Positions 22,218 through 33,911 of a DNA stretch of 64,000 nucleotides are shown piece by piece; position 1 is the first letter of the stretch; each line of letters opens with the position of its first letter. The position numbers and the translations under genes are program-made. A model generated the notes under the pieces. The model was not told the DNA's origin. It worked only from the letters and a program-made list of their open reading frames with translations, and did no database searches. The DNA is from Bombardia bombarda (lineage: Eukaryota; Ascomycota; Sordariomycetes; Sordariales; Lasiosphaeriaceae): NCBI GenBank assembly GCA_030512295.1, contig JAULSR010000002.1, positions 6,014,001 to 6,078,000 of the forward strand, written 5' to 3'.

Positions 22218-24983
22218 TTTTTTTAATTTATTTAGCCGCTTATCGCTTAATTTAAAACGTCCGTTTCGATCTTAATTTCTTTTATAAAATCGGATAATTA
22301 TAAAATCGGGTCGTTAAAAATAACTTTTTTAATATTTTTAAATATTTTATTATTTTTTTTAATTAATTTATAAAATAATTTTGCAAATTATTTAAATAAT
22401 TTAATAAACCTTTTATAAAAGTTAATAAACTTTAAAAATTCTTTAATTTTTATAAAGTTTATAAATTATAACTAATCGTATATTATTATAACTTTTTAAA
22501 ATTTATATAAATCTATTTCTCGCTTATAAAATTCATTTTTTTTTAAATTAATAAATAATCCAACTTTTTTAAATATTTATATAACTTTATATACGTATTT
22601 TTATATTTTTCTTCGTTTTTTAAAAAAACAAAAATATTATTAATATATATTATTATAAAATCTTTTATATAATTCCGAAAAACTTTATTAATTTTAGCTT
22701 AAAAAAAAGCCGGGGTATTAATTAAACTTTATAATATAATTTAATATTCGAAATATTTAATTAAAATTTTAAAAGCAGTTTTCTATTTTTTTTTTTATCT
22801 TAATTTATAAAAAAACCGATATAAGGTTTAATTTAAAAAAAATCGTAGCTCGGCCTAATCAATCTTTTATATCCGTTATTAAAAAAAACGGATACCGATT
22901 TTTAATTATATTATTATTTAATAATTAATAATCAACTATAAGTTTAAACTTACCGTTTTTTTTTAAAACGAATAAAATAAATACTTTTATAAATAATTAT
23001 AATAGTTTAATATATTCGTTTATAAATCGTTTTTATATATATTTTTTTAAAGTTTTCCGCTTTTATTTATTTAAAAAGTAAATTAAAAAATATTTTAATT
23101 ATATACCGGGTTTTAATAATATTTTATAATCTTATAAACTATACTTTAAAAATTTAACCTTTTTTAAATTTTTAAAAATTCGGTATTTTTAATACATTTT
23201 AAAAATTCCTTTTATTAAATTCTTTTCTTTTTAATTTTTTATTATTAATAAAATATATATTATCTTTTTAATTCTTTATTAAATATAATCTTAATCGTAG
23301 AAGTTTTATTATATTTTTTACCGTTTATTAAAACTACGTTGATTTATAAAATTCTTAAGTTTCTTTAATTTAAAATATAATTATATTTTTAATTAACGTT
23401 TAAATTATATTCGGACAATTATAACTTTCCTAATATAACATTATAATATTCGATAATAAAAACGTTGAAAGTTACTTTTTATAAATATCCTTTAACCGAA
23501 ATCTCAAAAGGTTTTATTTTTTTAAAAATCCATCTATTATTATAATTAACCTTTCTTTTATTAAATATTTTAATAAAATAAAATAATTCTTTTATCCTTT
23601 AAAGGATCTTATATTTATTTATTAACTTTAATAAAATCAAATTAATCGACGCCTCCGAATCGATTAATTTGTAAGAGAAGGCAGGTACGCCTGATCAAGG
23701 TGGTCACAAGGAAGACAACTGGGCAAGCGAGCAATAAAGATAGCTAGGAAGGCGAGCAATGACTGGTATTAGCATAAGACTTCAACCTAGCCCTCGCAAC
23801 GGAAGGTGGGCGAGGGCCGCTGCTTATATACACAGTTAGTAGGATAACTGGCATGTGCTTGGGGATGCTTTGGCATGTGCTTAGGAATGTCCGATGTCCT
23901 TACAAATTTTACCGCTTATTTTAATATTAATTACTTCTATTAAAAGTTTACCATTAATATTCGGTTAAAACCAATTGTATAAAAGATTTAATATAATACT
24001 ATTCGCCGCTTTTATATAATAAGCTTTTTTCGTTTTTTAACTTATAACGTAAGTTTTTTATTAATTTATATAAGCGTTATAATATTAATATAATAACTTT
24101 TACCAACGTTATATTTTAAAAAAATAAAATAATTAATATAAATAATATTAATATAAATTTAAAACTTTCTAATATTAAAGTAAAAAAACGGTATAAACTT
24201 TTTTTTATTTTTATTTTTTTAATAAACGCCGGATTTATATCTTATATTTTAAAAGTTCCCTAATACTATTTTATTAATTTTATAAAACTATAAAAAAAGC
24301 ACTCTTTGCTTTTATAAACATAATAATTAATATATATACATTCGATCGAATATTTTAGGTTTTTTTCTAACTTAATCCTCTTAATATAATTGGTTTTTTT
24401 AAAGTTTTTTTCCTCGTTTTAATCTATTTTTAAACTAATATGGATTTTTATAAATTTAATTAAATAATAATCTTCGTAAATAGTTTAATTAACTTTATTT
24501 ATTAAATTTATACGTATATAAAAAAAATTATATTTAATTTTCCGAGTTAAATACTTTTTATAAACGTAATAAATATAATTTTATTATATTATTAAATAAT
24601 AATCCGGGTAGCCCGGATATAACTACCGGTAATCTTCCGGGTTTTATTTATAAAGTTTTATTATAAATAATTATTCGAAATTAAACGTTTATCTTTTTAA
24701 CTTTTTATATTAAGAAATAGTTTTATTTTATTTATATAAATTATTTTATATATTAATCCCGGTAAATTTAAAGTTTTATTATAAAAAAAATACATTTTAT
24801 TAATTTTAAATTTTTACCGTAATATATTTTATAACTTTATATTCGAATATTTATTAAAGTTTATCTTTTATTTAAAGACTTTTCTTTAATCGTTTAATAT
24901 TTTTTAAATAATAACCGAAATTTTTAATTATTATTATTATTTTATTAATTAAATTATTAAGCTCCTTTTTAAATTTTAATAAT
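22218..24983 (-). mobile_element. Second Ty3/gypsy family, pol region (interrupted copy, left part)
   Basis: Minus-strand reading gives, from right to left, a retroviral-type aspartic protease motif (LIDS.AS.N.I, with Glu in place of Gly by a G-to-A change) at about 23638-23664. Reverse transcriptase follows at about 22990-22690 (VDYRQLN-like box, NRYP, TDIKD..GRATIF..L). The connection/RNase H start then runs to an ETD..S-like motif at about 22225-22270. The frame breaks exactly at the LTR of the plus-orientation element, which inserted there. On the right it stops at 24983, where the full-length element inserted, and resumes at 31965. Heavy RIP leaves many stops. Confidence 0.8.
23670..23904. 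repeat. Short LTR-like element, copy 2 (235 bp)
   Basis: It runs from TGTAAG to CTTACA and is flanked by AATT on both sides (23666-23669 and 23905-23908), a likely target duplication. It inserted a few bases from the protease motif of the RIPped gypsy element. It is nearly identical to copy 1 over its whole length and has kept normal base composition apart from a few transitions. Confidence 0.85.
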
Positions 24984-25201
24984 TATAACGGGCTAAACCT
25001 TAGGTATATTTTATAATAATTATAGTTGCACGCCGGAACTAACTATTCGTATGCCTAAGCTAGGGTTTTATCCTTAAGAAGGCTGACTAAGGTGCTAACT
25101 AAAATGCTAACTAAGGGGCTATCATGTGCTAGTGCCTTAGCGCTAAGGCGCTAGTACTCCACGAGCTATTCCACGCTTAGGAGCGGGCTAGGCCCGTGAC
25201 A
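24984..25201 (-). repeat. 3' LTR of the full-length gypsy element (copy B)
   Basis: 218 bp. The left end reads TATAACGGGC instead of TGTGACGGGC. It differs from the partner LTR almost only by G-to-A and C-to-T changes. Adjacent to the polypurine tract. Confidence 0.9.
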
Positions 25202-28200
25202 TTACCCCCTGTTTGAAAAATGGGTCCCCCTATTGACGTAATCCCGAAGTTTACCCTATCCCCCGAAGTTTACCCCGTTTCCTTTTATTGGTTATTTAAA
25301 TCTATCGTTTTTAATAATCTACTTTCTTTTTAAACTAAGGCGGGGGGTCGTATTTTGGATGTTTGTTGTAGAATTTACATATAAGATTAAATGCTTCGTC
25401 GTTATCGTTATTAAGTTATAGCTTTAAATCGTTCCATAATTATTAAGTTAGTTCGTTATAATTTTTTTATTTAACGAAATATTACTAACGCCCGTTTTTC
25501 GCTTTATTATAGTCGAAGATATTTTTATATTCCTAGCGGTATTTTTATTATTTATTAATATAGGACATAATTTTTCTATTATTTATTTGTACGTTTTTTT
25601 ATATTTGTTTTTATTTTAAAATACTATCGTTAGGGTATAGTTTAATAAGTTATACGTAGAAAGAGTTATTAATTTTAATATTATTAAGTAAATTTAAAAT
25701 AATTATATATAATAATATTTTTAAAACTTTGAACGGTCTTTTTTATTTTGGTATAAATTTATTTAACGGTTTTTTTATATCGAGGTTTTTAACGTTTAAT
25801 ATAACTAACTGGCCGATTTTATATTTAAAAGCGTCGCTTTTTAATACGTTAATATTAGCTTTATAACGGTTTTAAGCTTATTTTAAAAAAGCGATAACTT
25901 TATTTTATATCGCATAAAATCGTTTAATAAGTTTAATAATACGAAAAAACTCTTTTTTTTAGGCTTTTATAAGCTTAAAGTCCGGGTTTTTATAAAGTTT
26001 AATACTTATTTTTAAATAGAAATTATAATTAATAAAAAAAAAAAATATGCTAGTTATTTTTAAAGATACGTTATTATTTATAAACTTTATTAAAAGGAGT
26101 TAATTTATTTAATTATTTTACGTTTAATCGATATAAATTTATAAATATTATTTTATTTTTATATTTAATCGTTTAATTTAACCGTTAATTTTAAGGTAAA
26201 AAGCGGAAGAGGGGCGTAAAATAATACTAAGCTTTTTTAAAAATGTTTTTTAAAAGGTAAATATAAACTAAGTACTTTTATTAAAAATAATTATATCGGG
26301 ATATTTATAAAATAAATAAACTTATTTAAGGAATTGTTTGGCTAGTTTTAAAATATTAAAAATAATTATAAATATATAATATTTTATTTTAATAAATTTG
26401 TTTATAATTATTAAAATATATTTATAAGTTTTATTAGCTTTAATATATATAAAAAAGGGGTAATATAATTAATAAAAATATTTTTTTATAAGGCTAGCGG
26501 AATTAATAATAGCTTTAAATATCTTTTAAATAATAATTTCGGGGTTTTTATTTTATTATATAATAAATAAACGTTATAATAAACTTAAATAACGGTAATT
26601 ATATTTAATTAATAATAAATATAATTTATAAAGTCGATTATTTTAATTTTTTTAAATATCTTTTTAATTTAAAAACGTAGGTATAATAAATAATTTATAG
26701 CTAAATTTTATAATCTTTTAAATTAATAAAAATCCTATTTTTAAAATAAACTTTTCTGGTTTTTATTATATAATTTATATAAATTATTTATAGTTTTTTT
26801 TTTATTTTTAATAACTATACTTTTTTTTTTAAAAAAATTTTAATTTATAATAAAATATTTAATAACGTTTTATAAAAAAACTAACTTTTTATAACTTTTA
26901 TCGATTAAATCGTTTAAATGCTTAAAAATATTAATATTAATAATATAAAAGTCGAATTCCCCCGATAATAAGTTATAATTTATATATAATAATAAAATAA
27001 CTATCGTATTTTTAAAAGTTTTTTCGTTAAAGTTTTTTAAAAAAGTTTTATTAAACCGCTTTAATTTAATTAAAAAACGGATATAATTTTATAATCTTTC
27101 GTTATTATCCTTATTCGGGGTATTTTTTAGTTTATAGCTAAACGTATTTAAATGGTAATTTGCTTTTTTAGGTTTATAAATAATAATAAAATAAAATTAA
27201 AATAAGAATTTAAATTAATATATTTATTTTAAAGTTAATTATTTTATAATAATAAATATTTTAAAGTTTTTATAATTAATAATAATCTTAAAAAACTTTG
27301 AAATAATTTCAAATTTTAATTACTATTTTTTTAATATTTTAATAATAATTAATAGTTTTTTATTATAAATATTATAATTATATTTTTATATAAAATATTT
27401 AAATAAAAAGTATATAATTAAATAAAAAAACGTCGTCGTTTTTTTTATATAAAAGGACTCCTTTTATAGCTTAATTTAAAGCATTTATTTCGATTATTAT
27501 AAGTTTAAACTAATTATAAACTTTTAATATTAAGGCTATAAAGAATATTTTTTTAAATTATTTAAATACTTATTAATAGTTTAAAGTTTATTTTTAAGAT
27601 ATATTTTTTTTAATAAGATTATAAAGTAATTTCGTTATATTAGAAAATTATTTAATAAAACATTAATAAAAATTAATCGATTATAGCTTTAATTTTTTCT
27701 TTTTTTATTTTAATATTTCTTAAAGTAATAATAATATTTAAATATTTAATATATATAATATAAAATTTTATTTATTAATATCGATTTATAAGCTTATTTT
27801 TAAAAGTTATTTTAATATTATTTATATATATTAGATATACTTTTTTTCGAAATTAAAATAAATTAAAATATCGTTTAATATATAGTTATATAATTATTAA
27901 ATATTTTATATAATATATTATTAATATAATATTAAAATATAACTAATGCTTTTTAAAAGCTGAAAAAAGTTATTAATAATTCGTATAAATTAAAATAAAT
28001 AATAAAAGCTATTAATTATTTATAATTTTTTATTATTTATAATTTTATTAAATATTATTATAATATTTAATTTAATAAAGATTTTAATTTTATAAATTAT
28101 ATTTAAAGTTTTATATACTAACGGAAAAGGGTATTTATTTTTTAAAAAGATATTATTAACGTTTCGATAGTTTTAATAGATATAAACTCCTTTTTTTAGT

Positions 28201-31200
28201 TTTTTAATTAAAATAAAAATATTATAATTTTTATTAAAAAAGGTCGAATAAACTTTTTTATTAAATTATCGTTTAATTAACGTTTAACGACTTTTAATTT
28301 TATCGGTAATATAAATCTAGTTCGAATATATAGGAGTTTACTTCTTAAAATAAATTTTATTTTATAATTATAAAACTAATAAAGCAGTAAAACGTTTGCT
28401 TTTTAAAAAGTAAATATATTTAAAAAATTATAATATTATTCGGGGATTTTTTTTAAGCTTTTTTTTAGATATATATTTTTTATTTAATTTAATAAAAAAT
28501 TATTTAATATCTTTTTTTATAATCTTCTTTAACGAAATAATATTATTAAAATAATAGTCGATAAAATCGTAATATTCGTTTAAAAATAAAGATTTATAAT
28601 ATTCTAAGTCCTTTTTTTTTTATATTATTTAATATATTAATTTTTCGAATAATTTTAATATAAAGATTAAATTTTTAATTTATATAACTTTCTCGAATTT
28701 TATTATAATAAATATATTAATTTATACCTTTTTTTATTTTATTATAAAAAAGAAGTTTTATATATTAAATAATTTAATATTTTAATCGTTTATTAAATTT
28801 AAATTAATTATTATAAGTTTATTTTAAATAAAATATTAAAAAACTATTAAAAGCTTTTTTCTTATACCGGCGATTATTTTAATTAATAAAAGTATTTTTT
28901 CTCCTTTTTAAATAATTTTTTTTGTTTTATAAAGTTTGATAAATTACTTTAATTTTTCTTTATTAAAAACTTTTTTTATTATTATTTAATAAAATATTTT
29001 TATTTATTTATTAATTATTAATATTACTTCGTATTATTATTATTAAACGGTAACTCCTACTTTAATAACTTTTTTTAAAACGTAAAAAAGTTTTAAAAAT
29101 AAATAATAATTATTATATTTATTAATAAAAATTAAAAACTTTTCGCTTTATATTATATAAAAATTATATAATTTTAATTATAAAAAACTAAAAATTAAAA
29201 GGTAATTTTTATTTAAATTAATAATTAATATTTATATATATTCCTTATAATAGCCGATTTTAAATATAAACTTTATATAATTTATAAACTAAGTTTTTTT
29301 TATTTTATTTATTAATTTTAACGGTTTTAATTTTATAAATCGTATATTAAAATAATATTTATAAATATTTTTCCGTTATATTTTAAATTTATTAAAGTTA
29401 GGATTTTAATTTTATATTATTATAATATTAAATAAAAAAAATAAAAATTAAATTATAATATTATTTTATTATATTATATAAAATTAGTTTTTTTTTTTTT
29501 TTTTATTATATTAATTTATAACTTTCGTTAATAATTTAAAACGAAAATAATAAATTTCTTTAATTATTAATCTTTTTTATAATAAAACTTTACTATTAAT
29601 ATTATTATTATTATTAACCCGGGTAAAAAAATACTTCGGGTTATTAATAACCGCTCGTATAATATATTTTCCATTTTAACTTTAATAATTATTATTTTAA
29701 TTTTAATAATATTAATTATTATTATAAAATCCGTTATTTTAATAATTATTACCTCTTAAATATCTTTCGCGGCCGCCGCTTTAATAATAATTACGGTTAT
29801 TACTATTATTATAACTTTTTTATCCTTTTTAATTTTATTAATTTTAATTCTAATTTTTATTATTATCGTTAAATTAATTAATATTTTAATTAACGTTTTA
29901 ATTAAAATTATTTTATTAATCGAAACGTTTTTTTTAATAATTTAAAGCTTATTAATTGCTTTATTTTTATAATTAAATTAAATATAATTAATATAAATAT
30001 ATTAAATATATATATTATTATAACGATAAAATTATATTTTTAAATAAATATTATAGATTTTTTATTATTATAATTAATTATATTAAAATCTATTAACTCG
30101 CTTGTTTTTAAATTTATAATAATTAAAAATAAAAACTTTTAATAATTATTAATTATTTAAGTTTTATTAATTTCGTTAATAATTTTTAGCTTTTTTTTAT
30201 TAATTATTAAACTAACGAAATAATTATATTATTTTTTATAATTTTTATTATTTAAAAGATTAAAATTATAATTTAAAAACTTATATATTTTTATTAAAAC
30301 TTTTTATATAAAATAAATAACTTTATTAAATAAATTTATATTTATAATATTAATTAAAATATTAAATTTTTTAAAAAAAGTAACGAATTTAAAAAACTCG
30401 CCCGATTAAATAAATTTACTGAATTTTATTTATATTTTTATAACTATATTAACGTTTATAAAACGATTAATAAATATTTTAAAAAAAATTATTACCGTTT
30501 TTTATCGTTAAAAAATTAAAGAATGCTCGTTAATTTTAATACCGGTTATTTTTTTATAAATATTAATTATTACTTTACTTTTTAAATAAATATTTATAAA
30601 AATAAATTTAATATATTCGTTAAAAAAATAATACAAATTAAAAGCAAAATAATTTAAAATTTTATTTTTTTAATTTTCGAAAGCGAGCTAATTTTTTATA
30701 ACGTTTTTATTTTTTTTATAAAAGTTTTAAATTTTAAAAGCGGACGTTATTAAAAGGGTTAAAAAACTAAGATATTAAAAATAAGAATTTTTTTATTATA
30801 AAATTATTAATTTCGGTAGTTATTTTATTACGTTTAATTTAAATTTAATTAATTTAAATTTAAGTATTATTAATTTAAATTATAAAGTTTTTTAAATTTT
30901 TTTAATAAGTATTATTCTTAATTATAACCTTTAATAAATAGTTTATAATTTATTACCTTTTTTAATAAAATTAATAACGTTAATTTATAATATTATAAGT
31001 TTTTCTTTAAACTTATTAATTTATAAAAAGTATTTGTTTTTTTAATTAACAAAGTATTCTTTTAATTAATAATAACTTTTATAACGATATTAATCTAAAT
31101 AAAAATACTTTAAAAAGTTTTAAAGTTTATATTATTTCCGTTCTTTTTAATTAATTTAATAGTCTTTATAATAAACTTAAGAGGGAGCTAGTTAATAAAT

Positions 31201-31741
31201 AAATAATTTATATTATTATTTATGCTATTTAAAGTTTGGGCGAAGTAGGAAAGGTTAAATCTTTTGAGGTATTTTATAAAAGTTACTTTCTAAATTGCCT
31301 AAGAGGGGGGGTCCGTGGCCGGGGGCTTATAAATAAAATAGGAGTAGCTATAATAGGCTAGTTTAATTTAATTAATATAAATATAAGTATTAAAATACTT
31401 ATTTTATTAGGGGGTTAATCGTAATTATTAATTTAAACTATAATTATAATCCTAAAAATACTAGTAATGTTTAATTAAATGCTTTAATTAGTTAGGAATT
31501 TTTTAATAGTAAGTGGGTCGTTCTAATTACTAGGTTTAGGGATACGGCACGTTAATAGGGCGCCCGAACCGGTCTTTTAAGAAAGTTTTAGTATGTTGCG
31601 CTATACGCAAACACTTCGCGACCGTTCGGTCGGCGAAAATATAAAGGGGATCTTATAATAACGTAAGGAAAGGGCTTTCTAGTAATTTCGGAAAGATTAT
31701 AAGAAAATAATTGCGCGTAGTGCAGTTGAGGTGCAACTAAC

Positions 31742-31959
31742 TGTGACGGGCTGAACCTTGGGTGCATTTTGTGATAATTGTGGTTGCATGCCGAAACTAA
31801 CTATCCGTGTGCCCAAGCCAGGGTTTTATCCCTGGGAAGGCTGACTAAGGTGCTGACTAAGATGCTGACTAAGGGGCTGTCACGTGCTAGTGCCTTGGCG
31901 CCAAGGCGCTAGTACTCCACGAGCTATTCCACGCCTAGGAGCGGGCTAGGCCCGTGACA
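31742..31959 (-). repeat. 5' LTR of the full-length gypsy element (copy C)
   Basis: 218 bp, running TGTGACGGGC to GCCCGTGACA, with normal GC content. The adjoining leader (31290-31741) is also less mutated than the rest of the element. No tRNA primer-binding site could be identified with confidence. Confidence 0.9.
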
Positions 31960-31964
31960 ATAAT

Positions 31965-33690
31965 TAAATAATAATAGTTTTATAATCCGTGCTTTTATAA
32001 ATTATATATAAATTAAAATCGTTATTATTTTTATAATTTTAATTATTAAAAAAAACATAAACCTTATTATTAATTATATTAATTTTAATATAATCGATTT
32101 AAAAAAAAAAAAATTTTTATTAAATATATTAAAACTATTAAAAAATCTTTATTTTTTTTTTATATTTTAATCCTATTAACCGAATTATAATAGTTTTTTT
32201 ATTAAAAAGTATTCCTTTTTATTTAAAAAAAAGCTTATTTTAATAGTTTTTCGCATAATATTTAAACTTATTATATTTAAAATAATCGAAAAGCTTTTTT
32301 TCCTTTAAAAAAGGTTTTTTTTTTTTTTAAAAAGATTTTTTAATACTAATTATATTAATATTTATAAGTTTTAAATAAAAGTTATAAACAATCGTTTTCC
32401 ATTAAAACATATATTATTAAAGTTTTTTTATATATAAGGATAAAATTAAATAAGTTTTTAACTTTTTAAATTTTCGTTTAAAAAAATAATTATCGATAAT
32501 AGTAATAAGCTTTATATATTTATTTAAACTAATCGAAACCTAATCGGTCTTAATAAGTTTATTTTTAATGTTATTTTTTAAACTAATATAATATTAATAT
32601 TTAAAAGCTTTTTTTTTTTAATTTAATTTTAATATATATTACTTAAATTTAAAAGAATAAATTATTACCGATTTAATTTAAATTAATAAAACAATTTTTA
32701 ATTCGGTAATCCGGATTTTATCTATTATATTAAAAATCTATGTAATAATAGCTTCGAACTTTATAAAACTAAAAAAAATCTTTTTAATTTCGTTATATCG
32801 GGTTAATTCAATATTTTTTAAATAATTTTTTAATATTAATTAAAATTATTTAAAAGCTTTTTTTAATAAAAAACTAACGGTATAAAAAACCTAAAGCGCG
32901 GCTTTTATTATCTATTTAAATTATAAATTAGTTTTAACCTAAGTAAAAAAACTAAAAAAGTCTTTCTTTTTAATTCTATTAAATATAAACGGTAAGTTTA
33001 TCTTTAATCCTTCGAAATTAATATAAGTTTTACTATCGTTATTATTATATAAAATATAAATATTACTTATCCCGTCGATTTTAATAAAAAAACGTATAAA
33101 ATCGGCGCGATTAATATTTATATAAATAGCTTAAACTATAATTTAAATTATAATTTAAATAATAATTTGAGTTATAGTTTAAGCTATTTACTTAAACCTA
33201 AAGGCAAGGTTACGAATCTTAAGCTTAAAGTTTTCAACCTTTTTACAAATAACTTTATTATTATTGTCGTTATCGTCGTTAAATTTAGTTTTATAAATAC
33301 GAAGGCGTTTGGGCACCGGGGCCGCTATAGCCTAAGCCCTAGGAAGCTTAAGGCTTTTTAAATAAGCGGCGAGCTGCTTGCTAGTAAAGCCGAATATAAT
33401 AATATCGAAGTAAAGTGAAAGTTATTAACTTTATATAGTTATTTAAAATAAATAAATAACGTATTACGATTTAAATAATTATAAAAAGCTTCTAACAATT
33501 ATTAAATAAAAGCATAAATAAATATAATAATTAATAATATTAAAATAAGTCGTTATAATTAAAAGATATAAGTAAATACTAAATCTAAATAATTTTTATT
33601 TATTAACTAATAACTAAAACTATAAAAGCGTATTATTATAAAATCATATATATATATTAATCTAGCGATAATAAAGAAACTATATATTTA
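31965..33690 (-). mobile_element. Second gypsy family, right part (probable gag/5' region)
   Basis: This continues the element interrupted at 24983. The two halves are joined across the ATAAT duplication. Minus-strand frames with basic and Asn-rich segments could be gag, but no zinc knuckle was read. A short GC-normal patch (about 33300-33385) lies within it. The right boundary is not defined. Confidence 0.5.
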
Positions 33691-33699
33691 CTTTAATCT

Positions 33700-33911
33700 A
33701 TAGCTCGCTCCTTAGGAGCCCCCCCCGCTCCTTAGGAGCGCCCGCCCCCTAGGAGCATTCGCTCCCTAGGGGCCCTCGCCTCCTAAGAGCCGAGTGATTA
33801 GCTACTGTCCGGGACTGGAATGTTCTATCCTCCCGTCTCTCCGGCTAGTTGGATCCTAGAGTCACTGCGGGATTCATGCACATGGGTCGGCCAACGACTT
33901 AGCACGTAACA
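33700..33911 (-). repeat. LTR-like GC-normal island
   Basis: On the minus strand it begins TGTTACGTGC at 33911, directly after a purine tract, so it sits where the 3' LTR of the element at 33912-35822 should be. Its sequence differs from the 218-bp LTR family. The far end of the LTR was not located. Confidence 0.6.
33704..33792. repeat. Cluster of CTCCTTAGGAG-type palindromes
   Basis: Four to five successive copies or variants of a 10-15 bp palindrome (GCTCCTTAGGAGC, CCCTAGGAGC, GCTCCCTAGGGGC, CTCCTAAGAG) are packed in under 90 bp with C-rich spacers, next to A/T-only DNA. Confidence 0.85.

Larger units (their letters stand above)
24984..31959 (-). mobile_element. Full-length Ty3/gypsy retrotransposon, RIP-mutated
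   Basis: 6976 bp with two 218-bp LTRs (24984-25201 and 31742-31959) and the perfect 5-bp target duplication ATAAT at 24979-24983 and 31960-31964. The polypurine tract (AGGGGGTAA, minus strand) next to 25201 shows the element reads leftward, with its 5' LTR on the right. A reverse-transcriptase core (YRNVNN....KN.YP.PL) is recognisable on the minus strand near 28130-28191 despite stops. Integrase and chromodomain would lie to the left and gag/protease to the right, but they are too degraded to place. The 3' LTR is heavily changed by transitions while the 5' LTR is almost normal. Confidence 0.92.

Noticed and set aside
33167..33361. Plus-strand ORF of 64 codons in the RIP block
   Set aside because: It lies antisense to a gypsy relic in a GC-richer patch. 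It is Leu/Ile/Val-rich without motif and probably chance.
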